From the NCBI RefSeq assembly GCF_036379515.1, contig NZ_DASVGN010000031.1, positions 62,001 to 126,000 of the forward strand: DNA of 64,000 bases. The letters run 5' to 3'. The position numbers and the translations under genes are program-made. This document shows positions 50,694 to 59,548 of this stretch, in pieces; the stretch's first letter is position 1; each line of letters starts with the position of its first letter. The notes below the pieces were generated by a model. It saw nothing but the letters and a program-made list of their open reading frames with translations. It was not told where the DNA came from and made no database searches. Origin of the DNA: Castellaniella sp036379515. Lineage in GTDB: Bacteria > Pseudomonadota > Gammaproteobacteria > Burkholderiales > Burkholderiaceae_B.

Positions 50694-52162
50694 GATCGTT
50701 TTCCTGGACGAGTGTTGGGGATGAAAGTGGCGACGCGCTCTTCGCTCATTTCGCGCATGGCGTAGTAAGGTCCTTCGCGTCCGAAGCCGCTGGCCTTGGA
50801 ACCCCCGTAGGGCATCATGTCCACGCGGGAGCTGGGGGTCTCGTTGATGTGGATGCCGCCAGCCTGGATCTCATGGATGAAGTGAAAAGCATCGTCCAGC
50901 CGATTGGTGAAAACTCCGGTGGCCAGACCGAAGGGTGTGGAATTGACGCGTGCGATTGCTTCGTCGTTGGTGGCAAAGGAGGCGAGCGACATGACCGGCC
51001 CGAACACTTCCTGGCATCCCAGGGGCGTATCGGCGGAAACGTTTTTCAGGAGGGTAGGTGCGATCACGCTGCCGTCACGGCCACCCCCTGCGAGGCAGGT
51101 GGTGCCGTTACGTTGCGCCTGTTCAATCCAGTTGGCGACACGCTCCGCAGATTGCCTGCTGATGACGGGGCCAACCTGCGTGGCAGGGTTGCTTGGGTCC
51201 CCAGCCGTCATATTTTTTACGATGGGCACGAGCCGGCTTTCTACCGCGGAAAAGATCTTTTCATGCACCAGCAGGATCTGGATGGAGGTACATACCTGGC
51301 CTGCTTTGCGATAAGCCGCGTTGACGATTTTCGGAATGGCAAAATCCAGATCTGCGTCTTCGCACACGATGCCGAATGCAATCGACCCCAGTTCCATCTG
51401 CGTACGCCGTAAACCGGCTCTTTTCTGGATGGCGCGTCCAGCCTCGGTGCTGCCAGTGAATGCGTAGAACTGCACCTCTGGTTCGTCAAGCAGTGCATTG
51501 ACGACTTCGGCTCCGCCGTGCAGGACCGTTACCAGCCCCTTGGGCACTCCCGCTTCGAGGAGTGCGCTGGCAAGCTCGCAGGCGATGAGTGGTGTATGAG
51601 GTGAGGGCTTGAGCACGATGGCGTTGCCGGCTGCCAGTGCTGGCGCCACTTTGTGCACGACGGTATTCAGGGGGGCGTTGAAAGGCGTGATGGCCGCCAC
51701 GACTCCCAGAGGGGCACGGAAGGTCCAGCACATTCTGCCCGCCTGACCAGGAGCGCCGTCAACCGGGATGAGAGTGCCCGAAAAGCGTCTCGCCTCTTCG
51801 GCGGAGAGCCTGAGCGTCTGAATGGTGCGCCGGATTTCTCCGGCGGCGTCGCTCAGGGTGAAGCCGGCCTCGGCGCAGATGATCTTTTGAAGGCGCTCGG
51901 TGCGTTCGGCCAGGATGGTGGCGGTCGCGTCCAAAAGTTGGCCGCGATCGTGCGGACTCAAGGTGCGATTGGCCAGAAAGGCCTGTTTCGCCGCCTGCAC
52001 GGCGGTGTGGACCTGTTCCGCCGATGGCGTGCTGACATCCACGATCGGCTGCTGGCTGAACTTGTTCAGCACCGTAAAGCTGGGTGCCGATCCTTGTGTC
52101 CATTCGCCCGAGATGAGCAGGCTGCGGCCTGCTTTCAGATGTTGAGCGACCTGTGCTTCCAT
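50690..52162 (-). CDS. NAD(P)-dependent aldehyde dehydrogenase
   Basis: 490 aa from the ATG at 52162 (MEAQVAQHLKAGRSLLISGEW). Catalytic residues are visible: Glu in QMELGSIAFG (normally ELGG), Cys in RKAGQVCTSIQ, and the cofactor motif FTGSTEAGRAIQ. The C-terminus has MPYGGSKASGFGREGPYYAM, as in lactaldehyde/succinate-semialdehyde-type dehydrogenases. It is the first gene of the minus-strand unit and carries the LysR element upstream. Substrate unknown; a product of the adjacent TPP enzyme is likely. Confidence 0.93.
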   Translation of the reverse strand: MEAQVAQHLKAGRSLLISGEWTQGSAPSFTVLNKFSQQPIVDVSTPSAEQVHTAVQAAKQAFLANRTLSPHDRGQLLDATATILAERTERLQKIICAEAGFTLSDAAGEIRRTIQTLRLSAEEARRFSGTLIPVDGAPGQAGRMCWTFRAPLGVVAAITPFNAPLNTVVHKVAPALAAGNAIVLKPSPHTPLIACELASALLEAGVPKGLVTVLHGGAEVVNALLDEPEVQFYAFTGSTEAGRAIQKRAGLRRTQMELGSIAFGIVCEDADLDFAIPKIVNAAYRKAGQVCTSIQILLVHEKIFSAVESRLVPIVKNMTAGDPSNPATQVGPVISRQSAERVANWIEQAQRNGTTCLAGGGRDGSVIAPTLLKNVSADTPLGCQEVFGPVMSLASFATNDEAIARVNSTPFGLATGVFTNRLDDAFHFIHEIQAGGIHINETPSSRVDMMPYGGSKASGFGREGPYYAMREMSEERVATFIPNTRPGKRS

Positions 52163-52223
52163 TGACGTCCGCCTTGTTCGATGAGTGGATAAGGACAGGA
52201 TAAGGAGGCGGGCCGTGAAAGGA

Positions 52224-52253
52224 AAATACTGTTTTTTGAGGAAGGGTATAAGT
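52224..52253 (-). promoter_or_regulatory. shared regulatory element, copy A (upstream of aldehyde dehydrogenase)
   Basis: Read on the minus strand this 30-bp element contains TATACCCTTCCT and AAAAACAGTATTT. It matches copy B (53297-53326) without gaps at about 24 of 30 positions. It ends 61 bases before the aldehyde dehydrogenase ATG, in the 125-base gap after the LysR gene, in the same orientation relative to the gene it precedes as copy B. Confidence 0.7.
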
Positions 52254-52287
52254 GAAACAGAGGGACGTGTCCGGGAGCGGGGATTCT

Positions 52288-53226
52288 TCAGTATAGAAGC
52301 TTGATGGTGGGCCACTGCCGCGTCTTGGCCAGCCAGCGAATGGTGTTCTTGATTTCGGAAGCAATCAGTGCGGTGGCGGGCGAAAGCATCTCGTGTGAGA
52401 TGGTGTAGAGGTAGTTGCGGCGGTTGATTCGAGCGTCTGAAATGGACAGGGCGCGCCACTCTTTGCCTCGTTCTCCCTCAAGCACGAGTGCTGAAATGGG
52501 CTTGATGGTGGCCCCCATGCCGCCATAGACGCAACTCATCAGCAGAGATAGCGAATCGATCTCGGCGACCACGTGCGAGGTGATGCTGCGGGCTTCGAGT
52601 TCGCTTTCGATGCGCTGGCGCAAGCCGTGTTTGCTCGTGGGCAGGATCAGCGGTAGATCGGCAGCTTCGGCCAGCGTCAGTGAAGTCTGGTCTGCTGGTA
52701 CCAGCGGGCTGGCCTTTGGAAGCAGCACGAACAACTCTTCTTCGAGGACGGGTACGGCGGTCAGATCGGGTGCCACGTTGGCTTTGAAGAGGATGGCGAT
52801 GTCGAGCTGCCCCATGCGCATCATCTGTCCCAGATGGCCGCTCATCCCTTCTACGACATTGAGCAAGATGCGCGGATAGCGCTCCCGGATGCGTCGTACC
52901 AGTGGCAGGCCCAGGGCGGAGACGGTTGTGGCAGCGAGCCCCACAGTGACCATGCCGTAGGTTTCCATGGTCTCCTGCCGAGCAATGGACAGGGCCTGGT
53001 CGAGCTGCCTCAGCATGAATTTGGCGTGGTGATAGAGAGCCAGACCGTTATCGGTGGGCGTAACCCCGCGGGCCGAACGCACCAGCAGCGGCTTTCCGAC
53101 TTCGTCCTCGAGTTTGGTGAGCTGCTGGCTCAATGCGGGCTGTGCGATGAACAACTGCAGAGAAGCCTTGGTCATGCTTCCGCTTTCGATCGTCTGGACG
53201 AAGTATTGGAGCTGCTTCAGATTCAT
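52288..53226 (-). CDS. LysR family regulator of the Liv/catabolic region
   Basis: 312 aa from the ATG at 53226. The helix-turn-helix (MNLKQLQYFVQTIESGSMTKASLQLFIAQPALSQQLTKLEDEVG) is a standard LysR type, and the remainder is a Nac-like effector domain (MVTVGLAATTVSALGLPLVRRIRERYP). It lies between two operons with no other regulator, and a 30-bp element is repeated upstream of both. It therefore probably controls both units and, from the divergent side, itself. The inducer is unknown. It resembles the TcuR paralogue at 35292. Confidence 0.92.
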   Translation of the reverse strand: MNLKQLQYFVQTIESGSMTKASLQLFIAQPALSQQLTKLEDEVGKPLLVRSARGVTPTDNGLALYHHAKFMLRQLDQALSIARQETMETYGMVTVGLAATTVSALGLPLVRRIRERYPRILLNVVEGMSGHLGQMMRMGQLDIAILFKANVAPDLTAVPVLEEELFVLLPKASPLVPADQTSLTLAEAADLPLILPTSKHGLRQRIESELEARSITSHVVAEIDSLSLLMSCVYGGMGATIKPISALVLEGERGKEWRALSISDARINRRNYLYTISHEMLSPATALIASEIKNTIRWLAKTRQWPTIKLLY

Positions 53227-53296
53227 GACTGTCTCCGCGTGGCTATTGAATTCATTATGGGCCATCCAGGCGCGGGGTGGTCAGCCCATAAGATTT

Positions 53297-53326
53297 GCCT
53301 ATGCCCTACCTTGAAAAACAGTATTT
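53297..53326 (+). promoter_or_regulatory. shared regulatory element, copy B (LysR/binding-protein divergent region)
   Basis: The element TATGCCCTACCT...AAAAACAGTATTT lies 106 bases upstream of the Tat-exported binding-protein ATG and 70 bases from the LysR start. It matches copy A in sequence and in orientation relative to transcription. The rest of the 206-base gap holds no other clear site. Confidence 0.7.
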
Positions 53327-53432
53327 CATCAGGAAAGAAAGAAACCCCTATCATCAAGGCATTCTTTCATATAAGAAGTAGTTCCCTGCAGAACGGCAGC
53401 ATCCTGCACATTTCATTCATCGGAGACAAACC

Positions 53433-54698
53433 ATGAAAAACAGCAAGCAGATTACGGGTGCGACAGTGTCGCGCCGAGCGGTGCTGAAATCTGGAGCGGC
53501 ATTGATCGGCAGCACCGCATTGGGATTCAGCCCGTGGGCATGGAGCGCCAGCGCCGACACCCTCAAGATTGGTCATTTGACGCCGCTCACGGGGTTTTTG
53601 GGCGCTCTGGGCGGGTACGCCGTCAAAGGGGTGCAACTGCAGGCAGAACAGATCAACGCCGCAGGAGGGCTGCTAGGGCGAAAAATCGAGGTGATCTCGG
53701 AAGACTCCGTCAATCCTCAGGTCGCGTCGACCAAGGCGCAGCGCCTGATCGAGCGCGACAAGGCAGTGGTGCTCCTGGGCGAAATCAGTTCGGCCTCGGC
53801 GCTGGCCATCTCTCAGGTGGCTGCGCGCAACAAGACACTGTATGTGAACACGGGGGCGCGATCCGACACGCTGCGGGGCAAGGACTGCAATCGCTACACG
53901 TTCCACTCGGACATCCCGGTTACGGTCTTGGCCAATTCGGCCGGACTTGCGCTCGACCGTGCCGGGTTGATCAAGGGTAAAAAGCTCTTCGGGCTGACGG
54001 CCGATTACCTGTTCGGGCACGACCTTTCCAAGGCTGTCAATAAGTTCGTTGCAGCGCACGGTGGCACTATGGTCGGCGACGCCTTGGTGGCAACGGACGT
54101 GACGGATTTCAGCCCCTATCTGCTCAAGATCCGGCAAGCCAACCCGGACGTGATTGCCTGCAACCTGGCTGGAAACCAGGTGACCAATTTCATCAAGCAG
54201 TATTCCAGCTACGGTTTGACGATCCCGCTGGCCGGGTTCAACCTCAACGTGGCGGATGCCTGGGCAGCGGGCCCTGGCAACCTGACGGGGATCTGGCCGA
54301 CAGTGTGGCAATACAAGCTGAATACGCCGGACTCGCACGCGTTCGTGAAGGCCTTCGAGGCCAAGTATCACACGCAGCCCGAGAACCATGCCTGGGTGGA
54401 ATATATCTCGCTCAAGATTTTGGCCAAGGCCATCACAGAGACAAAATCGACCCAGACCGACAAACTCGTGGCCTATCTGGAATCTGGCGCAAAGTTCGAT
54501 ATTCTGAAGGCGCGCGAGGCGTATTACCGATCCTGGGATCACCAGCTCATCCAGGAAGCCTATACCTATTCGGTGCTACCCCCGGATCAGGTCAAGGGGC
54601 CGCACGATTTCCTCAAGCTGGGCAATGCGGTGCCAGCGCCCGATCAGCCGCTTGAAGTGCTCTACCCGACCAAGGCCGAGAACACCTGCCATATGTGA
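53433..54698 (+). CDS. Liv-type solute-binding protein with Tat signal
   Basis: 421 aa. The N-terminus carries a twin-arginine motif (VSRRAVLKSGAALIGSTALG) and a cleavage region near WSASA, so export of a folded protein by Tat is predicted; most Liv-type binding proteins use Sec. The mature part is a type I periplasmic fold (LKIGHLTPLTGFLGALGG; QINAAGGLLGRKIEVISED). GGAG lies 10 bases before the ATG. It is the first gene of the plus-strand unit and presumably feeds the fused transporter downstream. Confidence 0.92.
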   Translation: MKNSKQITGATVSRRAVLKSGAALIGSTALGFSPWAWSASADTLKIGHLTPLTGFLGALGGYAVKGVQLQAEQINAAGGLLGRKIEVISEDSVNPQVASTKAQRLIERDKAVVLLGEISSASALAISQVAARNKTLYVNTGARSDTLRGKDCNRYTFHSDIPVTVLANSAGLALDRAGLIKGKKLFGLTADYLFGHDLSKAVNKFVAAHGGTMVGDALVATDVTDFSPYLLKIRQANPDVIACNLAGNQVTNFIKQYSSYGLTIPLAGFNLNVADAWAAGPGNLTGIWPTVWQYKLNTPDSHAFVKAFEAKYHTQPENHAWVEYISLKILAKAITETKSTQTDKLVAYLESGAKFDILKAREAYYRSWDHQLIQEAYTYSVLPPDQVKGPHDFLKLGNAVPAPDQPLEVLYPTKAENTCHM

Positions 54699-54708
54699 TG
54701 TTTCCGCA

Positions 54709-54747
54709 CACGCCTGCGAGACGAGCCTGATCGCCCTCGCAGGCGTG
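54709..54747 (+). promoter_or_regulatory. perfect hairpin between binding-protein and permease genes
   Basis: CACGCCTGCGAG (54709-54720) pairs exactly with CTCGCAGGCGTG (54736-54747) around a 15-base loop. No T-run follows. Such structures after a binding-protein gene commonly stabilise its message and keep permease levels lower. Confidence 0.7.
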
Positions 54748-54782
54748 ATCCGTGCCTCTGCTTCTTTATTTCACGGTCAATC

Positions 54783-55658
54783 ATGCAGCTTCTCTTCTTG
54801 CTTGAGCAGGTCGTCAACGGCCTGGTCCTGAGCGGATACTACATTCTGGTCGCCCTGGGACTTTCGCTGATCTTCAGCGTGGGCGGGGTGGTCAACCTGG
54901 CCCATGGTGCTTTCTACGCCATTGGGGCCTATGTCTCGTTCGAGCTCATGAAGTACGTGGGGTTTGGTGGCAGCATCATCATCACTCCGGTACTTGTGGG
55001 CCTCCTGGGGATTCTGTTCGAACGATTCCTGCTGCGACGTTTCTACACCGCAGACCCCATTCTGGGGTTGTTGGTCACATTCTCTCTGGCCATGGTGGTA
55101 GAGCAGGCAATTCGCATGATCTGGGGGTCTGCACCCTTGTTCCTGAGCATGCCGGCCTCGTTCAAAGGGGCGGTGATTTTGGGCAGTTTCCTGTTTTCCA
55201 AGTATCAGATCTTTATTTTGCTGGTGGTGCTGGTGTTGATGGCAGGGATCTGGTTGCTGCTGAACAAGACTCCGTTTGGCCGTGTGATACGTGCCGGCGT
55301 CCAGAAGCCGGACATGGTAGCGGTGCTCGGAATCCGCCTCCAGCCCTACCTGACCGGGATCGTCATGCTGGGTGTGGCCACCGCCGCCTTGGCCGGCGTT
55401 CTGTTCGCTCCTATTGCGGTAGTTGAGCCGGCGATGGGAACCGACATCATGACGATTGCCTTCGTGGTGGTCATCATCGGTGGCCTGGGCAGTTTCTGGG
55501 GTGTGGTGCTGGCGGGGATACTGGTGGGAGTGGTTCGCGGCGTCACCATTTATTTTGATTCGGCAGCCGGTGAGGCGTCCATGTATGTGTTGATGTTCCT
55601 GGTGTTGATGTTCAGGCCGCGCGGCCTGCTGGGCAAGCGCATCGAGCGTTTCGAATGA
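54783..55658 (+). CDS. branched-chain amino acid-type ABC permease (LivH family)
   Basis: A 291-aa inner-membrane permease with about 8 helices, the motif LGLSLIFSVGGVVNLAHGAFYAIGAY near residue 27 and VVIIGGLGSFWGVVLAGILVG near the C-terminus. It follows the Tat-exported binding protein. Its stop overlaps the first ATG of the triple-fusion gene by 4 bases. Confidence 0.93.
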   Translation: MQLLFLLEQVVNGLVLSGYYILVALGLSLIFSVGGVVNLAHGAFYAIGAYVSFELMKYVGFGGSIIITPVLVGLLGILFERFLLRRFYTADPILGLLVTFSLAMVVEQAIRMIWGSAPLFLSMPASFKGAVILGSFLFSKYQIFILLVVLVLMAGIWLLLNKTPFGRVIRAGVQKPDMVAVLGIRLQPYLTGIVMLGVATAALAGVLFAPIAVVEPAMGTDIMTIAFVVVIIGGLGSFWGVVLAGILVGVVRGVTIYFDSAAGEASMYVLMFLVLMFRPRGLLGKRIERFE

Positions 55659-58192
55659 GGGGCCCGAACATGATCCGCAATTATGGACCGCTCTGGGTCG
55701 GCATCATGGGCCTGATCGTGCTGCCCGTCGCCTTTCAGGTTCTGGGGTTGACGCTCGACAGCGCCACGCTGGTGGTGATTCTGGCGATGGCCGCCATGGC
55801 GTTGAATCTCCTGGTCGGGTACACGGGACTCGTGTCTTTTGGTCATAGTGCATGGTTCGGCATTGGTGGCTACGCCGCTGCACTGGCCCAGATTTACTGG
55901 TTTCCGGATCAGATCCTCTTGCCCATTGTGTGCGCCATCCTCTTTACGGCGGTCCTGTCGGCCGTGGTGGGGTATCTCATTCTGCGCCGGCGGGGTGTCT
56001 ATTTCGCGCTGCTGACTCTCGCGCTCTGTGCCCTGACGTTTTCCGTGGCCTTTCGCTGGACAAGCGTGACAGGCGGGGAGGGAGGGCTGGGAGGCCTCAG
56101 ACGCGGCGCCATCGGGCCTTTTGCACTCGATGGTTACCTGACCTATTACGTGTTCACTGCGATCGTGGCGACGCTGGTGCTGTATCTGATGCTGCGAGTC
56201 GTGCGCTCACCCTTTGGGCACGTGCTGGTGGCGATCCGCGAAAATCAGCAACGCGCGACTTTTCAAGGCTATACCACCGAGTACTACAAGCTCATTGTCT
56301 TCGTGCTGTCGGCCTGCATCACGGCGTTGGCTGGCTCACTGCTGGTTTTTCTGCACCATATTGCGGCAGCTGAATCGACGACAGTCGAGTTTTCAGGCGA
56401 GCTGCTGGCCATGGTGGTGATTGGCGGCATGCATAGCCTGTTGGGGCCGGCCCTTGGTGCATTGTCCTATCAGCTGTTCCGGGAACTGTTCTCCATCTAC
56501 ACCAACAACTGGCTCTTGTGGTTCGGCCTGATTTTCATGGCCTTCGTGCTGTTTTCGCCGACGGGGTTGACCGGCATCTGGGCCAAGCTGCGCGACATGA
56601 TCCGGCCATTGCCCACCGACAGTGCCGCCATGAGCAAGCGCAAAATATACGAAGGCTTGCCCTTGCCCGCATTCCTGCATCCGGCCGCGCACGCGGGAGA
56701 CGTTCTCCAGGTGCGCGATCTGAACGTACGCTTTGGCGGCATCCATGCGGTGCATGACGTGAGCCTGACAGTTCGCTCGGGCGAAATCCACGCGCTGATC
56801 GGACCGAATGGGGCCGGCAAGACCTCGACCTTCAATCTGATCTCGGGCATGTTCGCACCCACTTCTGGGCACGTGCTATTACACGGCCGCGAGATTCAGC
56901 ACGAGCCCGCGCAGACCATCTGTCGGTTGGGCCTGACTCGGTCCTTTCAGATCACCAATCTGTTCAAAGGACTCACCATCTACGAAAACCTGCGCTTGTC
57001 GCTCCAATCGTGCAGTCCAGGCCGCTTCAACCTGTGGCGGGACAGCGATGATTACGCTCGTGTTCACGCCGAAACGAAGGAGCTCATGCGGTTTCTGGGG
57101 CTGGAGGGGATGGAACAGGTTCGGGGTGACCAGCTGTCCTATGGGGGGCAGCGTCTGGTGGACCTGGGGATCGCGCTGGGCGTCAAGCCGCGCCTGTTGC
57201 TGCTGGATGAGCCGCTGGCCGGTCTGGCTGCGGCGGAGCGTGAACGGGTATCGCGCTTGATTCAGACGATAGCGAGCAATATTCCTGTCCTGCTCGTTGA
57301 GCATGATATCGACCGGGTGCTGGCGATCTCGCATCAGGTGACCGTCATGAATCAAGGAGAAGTCCTCCTCACCGGAGATCCTGAGACGATTCGGCAGGAT
57401 CGGCAGGTTCAGGAAATTTATACCGGTACGGGGACGCCGGCCGTCACGGGGCGCTCGGTGGGAGCCGCCGCTGAGCGGCCCACACTGCTGCATTTTGACC
57501 AGGTCGATGCGTATTACGGGAAGAGCCATATCCTGCAGAAGGCCTCTCTCGATGTTCGCGAAGGTGAAATCGTGGCCCTTCTGGGACGCAATGGCGCTGG
57601 CAAATCCACGCTGCTCAAGACCATGGTGGGTCTGGTGCGCGCAGCGTCTGGTGCCATCGAATTTTCCGGCCAAAACATCGCGGATATGGCTGCCCCTGAT
57701 ATTGCCCGCATGGGGATCGGGTATGTGCCGCAAGGCCGTGGGCTCTTTGCAGGGATGACCGTGGCCGAGAATCTTGCGTTGGGAAGACAAGCCCGTCCCA
57801 CCGACGGCCGAACAGGGGTCGTGTGGGACGAAGCACGAATCTTCGAATATTTCCCCCGCATTCGCGAGCGGATGGATGTCGAGGCCGACTACCTTTCTGG
57901 GGGAGAGCAGCAGATGGTGGCCGTGGCCCGAGCACTTTCGGGCAACGTCCGGCTGTTGCTCCTTGATGAGCCTTTTGAAGGCCTGGCACCCGCTGTGGTT
58001 CAGGAACTGTTCACGGTTTTCGACCAGCTGCGCCAGCACCTGTCCATCGTCATTGTGGAACACAACCTGGACCTGGTGCTCGCTTTGGCCGATCGCGTCT
58101 ACGGACTCGAACGCGGCTCCGTGTTCCACGAAGGACCTGCCGAGGCATTGCTGACGGATTTGGATTATCGCAAGCAGATACTGTGGCTTTAA
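55655..58192 (+). CDS. fused Liv-type permease and two ATPases (LivM-LivG-LivF)
   Basis: 845 aa in one uninterrupted frame. Residues 1-330 are a LivM permease (AAMALNLLVGYTGLVSFGHSA). Residues about 345-590 form a LivG ATPase: Walker A GPNGAGKT, signature LSYGGQRLVDLG, Walker B RLLLLDEPLAGL. Residues about 605-845 form a LivF ATPase: Walker A GRNGAGKS, IGYVPQGRGLFAGMTVAENL, signature LSGGEQQMVAVARAL, Walker B LLLLDEPFEGLAP. All motifs are complete, so both ATP sites should work. The start at 55655 (MRGPN) overlaps the LivH stop; an ATG at 55670 is possible. Confidence 0.94.
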   Translation: MRGPNMIRNYGPLWVGIMGLIVLPVAFQVLGLTLDSATLVVILAMAAMALNLLVGYTGLVSFGHSAWFGIGGYAAALAQIYWFPDQILLPIVCAILFTAVLSAVVGYLILRRRGVYFALLTLALCALTFSVAFRWTSVTGGEGGLGGLRRGAIGPFALDGYLTYYVFTAIVATLVLYLMLRVVRSPFGHVLVAIRENQQRATFQGYTTEYYKLIVFVLSACITALAGSLLVFLHHIAAAESTTVEFSGELLAMVVIGGMHSLLGPALGALSYQLFRELFSIYTNNWLLWFGLIFMAFVLFSPTGLTGIWAKLRDMIRPLPTDSAAMSKRKIYEGLPLPAFLHPAAHAGDVLQVRDLNVRFGGIHAVHDVSLTVRSGEIHALIGPNGAGKTSTFNLISGMFAPTSGHVLLHGREIQHEPAQTICRLGLTRSFQITNLFKGLTIYENLRLSLQSCSPGRFNLWRDSDDYARVHAETKELMRFLGLEGMEQVRGDQLSYGGQRLVDLGIALGVKPRLLLLDEPLAGLAAAERERVSRLIQTIASNIPVLLVEHDIDRVLAISHQVTVMNQGEVLLTGDPETIRQDRQVQEIYTGTGTPAVTGRSVGAAAERPTLLHFDQVDAYYGKSHILQKASLDVREGEIVALLGRNGAGKSTLLKTMVGLVRAASGAIEFSGQNIADMAAPDIARMGIGYVPQGRGLFAGMTVAENLALGRQARPTDGRTGVVWDEARIFEYFPRIRERMDVEADYLSGGEQQMVAVARALSGNVRLLLLDEPFEGLAPAVVQELFTVFDQLRQHLSIVIVEHNLDLVLALADRVYGLERGSVFHEGPAEALLTDLDYRKQILWL

Positions 58193-58251
58193 GCGGTGTT
58201 CTCGAGCGGCCCTTTGGTTTTAGTTGATCTTTTTTCCGGTGGAGGTTTTCC

Positions 58252-58968
58252 ATGAGCACGGCTCTTGTATTTGGTGGTTCTCGGGGTATAGGTGCGGCCT
58301 GTGTGCAGGCACTTGTGCAGGATGGTTTTGATGTGGCGTATACCTATGTCACAAAGCCGGGCCACGCCCCCGATTTATCCGGGCAGCAGCGCTGCATGGC
58401 CTACGCGGCAGACGTGCAAAGCCCGGAGCAGGTCGCGGCCGCTTTCGAAGCCGTGAAGAAAGACTTTGGCGAGGCTCCTGATTGCATCGTGGCCAACTCG
58501 GGTATCAATGTGCCGCCCAGCCCATTGGCGCAATGCAGTACAGACGATTTCCGGCGGCTGGTCGAGGTGAATATCGTTGGCGCGTTCAACGTGTTGCGCG
58601 AGGCGGCCCGCAATGTGAGGGACGGTGGCACGATCATCGCGCTGACCACTTCTCTGGTGCGTTGTGCCGTACCTGGCATCGGACCCTACAGCGCGAGCAA
58701 GGCCGCGGTCGAGTGTCTGGTGCGCTCGCTTTCCAGAGAGCTTGCACCGCGCAACGTTCGCGTCAATGCCGTGGCGCCCGGGCCGGTGGATACGGACCTG
58801 TTTCGTGCAGGCAAGGGGCCTGAGGCCTTGAAGCGATCGGCTGCACTGAGCCCCTTCAATCGGGTGGGTGAGCCTGCCGAGATTGCAGCGGTAGTGAGCT
58901 TCCTGGCGTCGAGCCGGGCGTCCTGGGTGCATGGGCAGATCGTGCAGCCCAACGGGGGGCTGGTGTAA
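58252..58968 (+). CDS. SDR family oxidoreductase
   Basis: A 238-aa classical short-chain dehydrogenase. The cofactor motif is GGSRGIGAAC, NSGI replaces the usual NAG, and the catalytic Ser-Tyr-Lys are seen in ALTTSLVRC and YSASKAAVECL; PGPVDTDLF and the C-terminal GQIVQPNGGLV complete the family pattern. GGAGG lies 8 bases before the ATG, and the gene follows the triple-fusion transporter after 59 bases, so it is likely the last gene of this unit. Substrate unknown; oxidation of a hydroxyl in the imported compound is plausible. Confidence 0.92.
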   Translation: MSTALVFGGSRGIGAACVQALVQDGFDVAYTYVTKPGHAPDLSGQQRCMAYAADVQSPEQVAAAFEAVKKDFGEAPDCIVANSGINVPPSPLAQCSTDDFRRLVEVNIVGAFNVLREAARNVRDGGTIIALTTSLVRCAVPGIGPYSASKAAVECLVRSLSRELAPRNVRVNAVAPGPVDTDLFRAGKGPEALKRSAALSPFNRVGEPAEIAAVVSFLASSRASWVHGQIVQPNGGLV

Positions 58969-58995
58969 CCACTGCCGTTCACCGACATTCCAGAC

Positions 58996-59037
58996 GTGTC
59001 GGGCTTGCGACACTAGGGGAGATCACGATTCCCCTTT
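58996..59037 (+). terminator. candidate terminator after the SDR gene
   Basis: Two short hairpins in series: GTGTCG/CGACAC (58996-59013) and AGGGGA/TCCCCT (59015-59035), the second followed by TTTG. They lie about 30 bases after the SDR stop. The 210-base gap to the cytochrome gene also holds TACAAT near 59094-59099 as a possible -10, without a clear -35. Confidence 0.45.
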
Positions 59038-59179
59038 GGGCCGGCGATGAGTTAGGCTTGCGGTCAGCTTACTGAGGGCAAGGACAATTATCGTACAATC
59101 GGGAAGCCTCATCGGCTGGCAGGAGGGTGGCCGGTGCCCGATATTTAAGTAAGAACGAATTCTGGAGACTAGAGGCCAT

Positions 59180-59536
59180 ATGAAGTCGCGACAATTATTT
59201 GATCGTGGGGTGGGTTCCGTACTGGTTGCGGCGTCCTGTTTGTTTGCCGGGTCTGCGTTTGCCGCTGACCCCCCAGCCATCAAGGGAGACGCTCAGGCGG
59301 GTGCTCAGAAGGTGTCCATGTGCATTGGGTGCCACCAGATACAGGGCTACAAGACTGCGTATCCCGAGCTCTATCACGTTCCCATGATCGTGGGGCAAAA
59401 TGCCCCCTACATCGTCGCGGCACTCAAAGAATACGCGGATGGTGCGCGAACCTTCCCGACCATGGGGGCTATTGCGCGGTCTTTGTCTCCGCAAGATATG
59501 GCCGATGTCGCAGCCTACTATTCCACTCTCAAATAA
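59180..59536 (+). CDS. cytochrome c family protein (class I, exported)
   Basis: 118 aa with a Sec-type signal (VLVAASCLFAGSAFAA, about residues 14-29) and one haem motif CIGCH. The later Met of YADGARTFPTMG can serve as sixth ligand. It belongs to small c553/c4-like periplasmic electron carriers. AGAGG is 4-5 bases before the ATG. The next gene, 12 bases downstream, encodes a second one, so the two may work as a pair. Confidence 0.9.
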   Translation: MKSRQLFDRGVGSVLVAASCLFAGSAFAADPPAIKGDAQAGAQKVSMCIGCHQIQGYKTAYPELYHVPMIVGQNAPYIVAALKEYADGARTFPTMGAIARSLSPQDMADVAAYYSTLK

Positions 59537-59548
59537 TCAGGAGACACC

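Noticed and set aside
56879..58129. 416-codon open frame antisense to the LivG-LivF part of the triple fusion
   Set aside because: No recognisable domain; the plus-strand frame has two complete sets of ATPase motifs.
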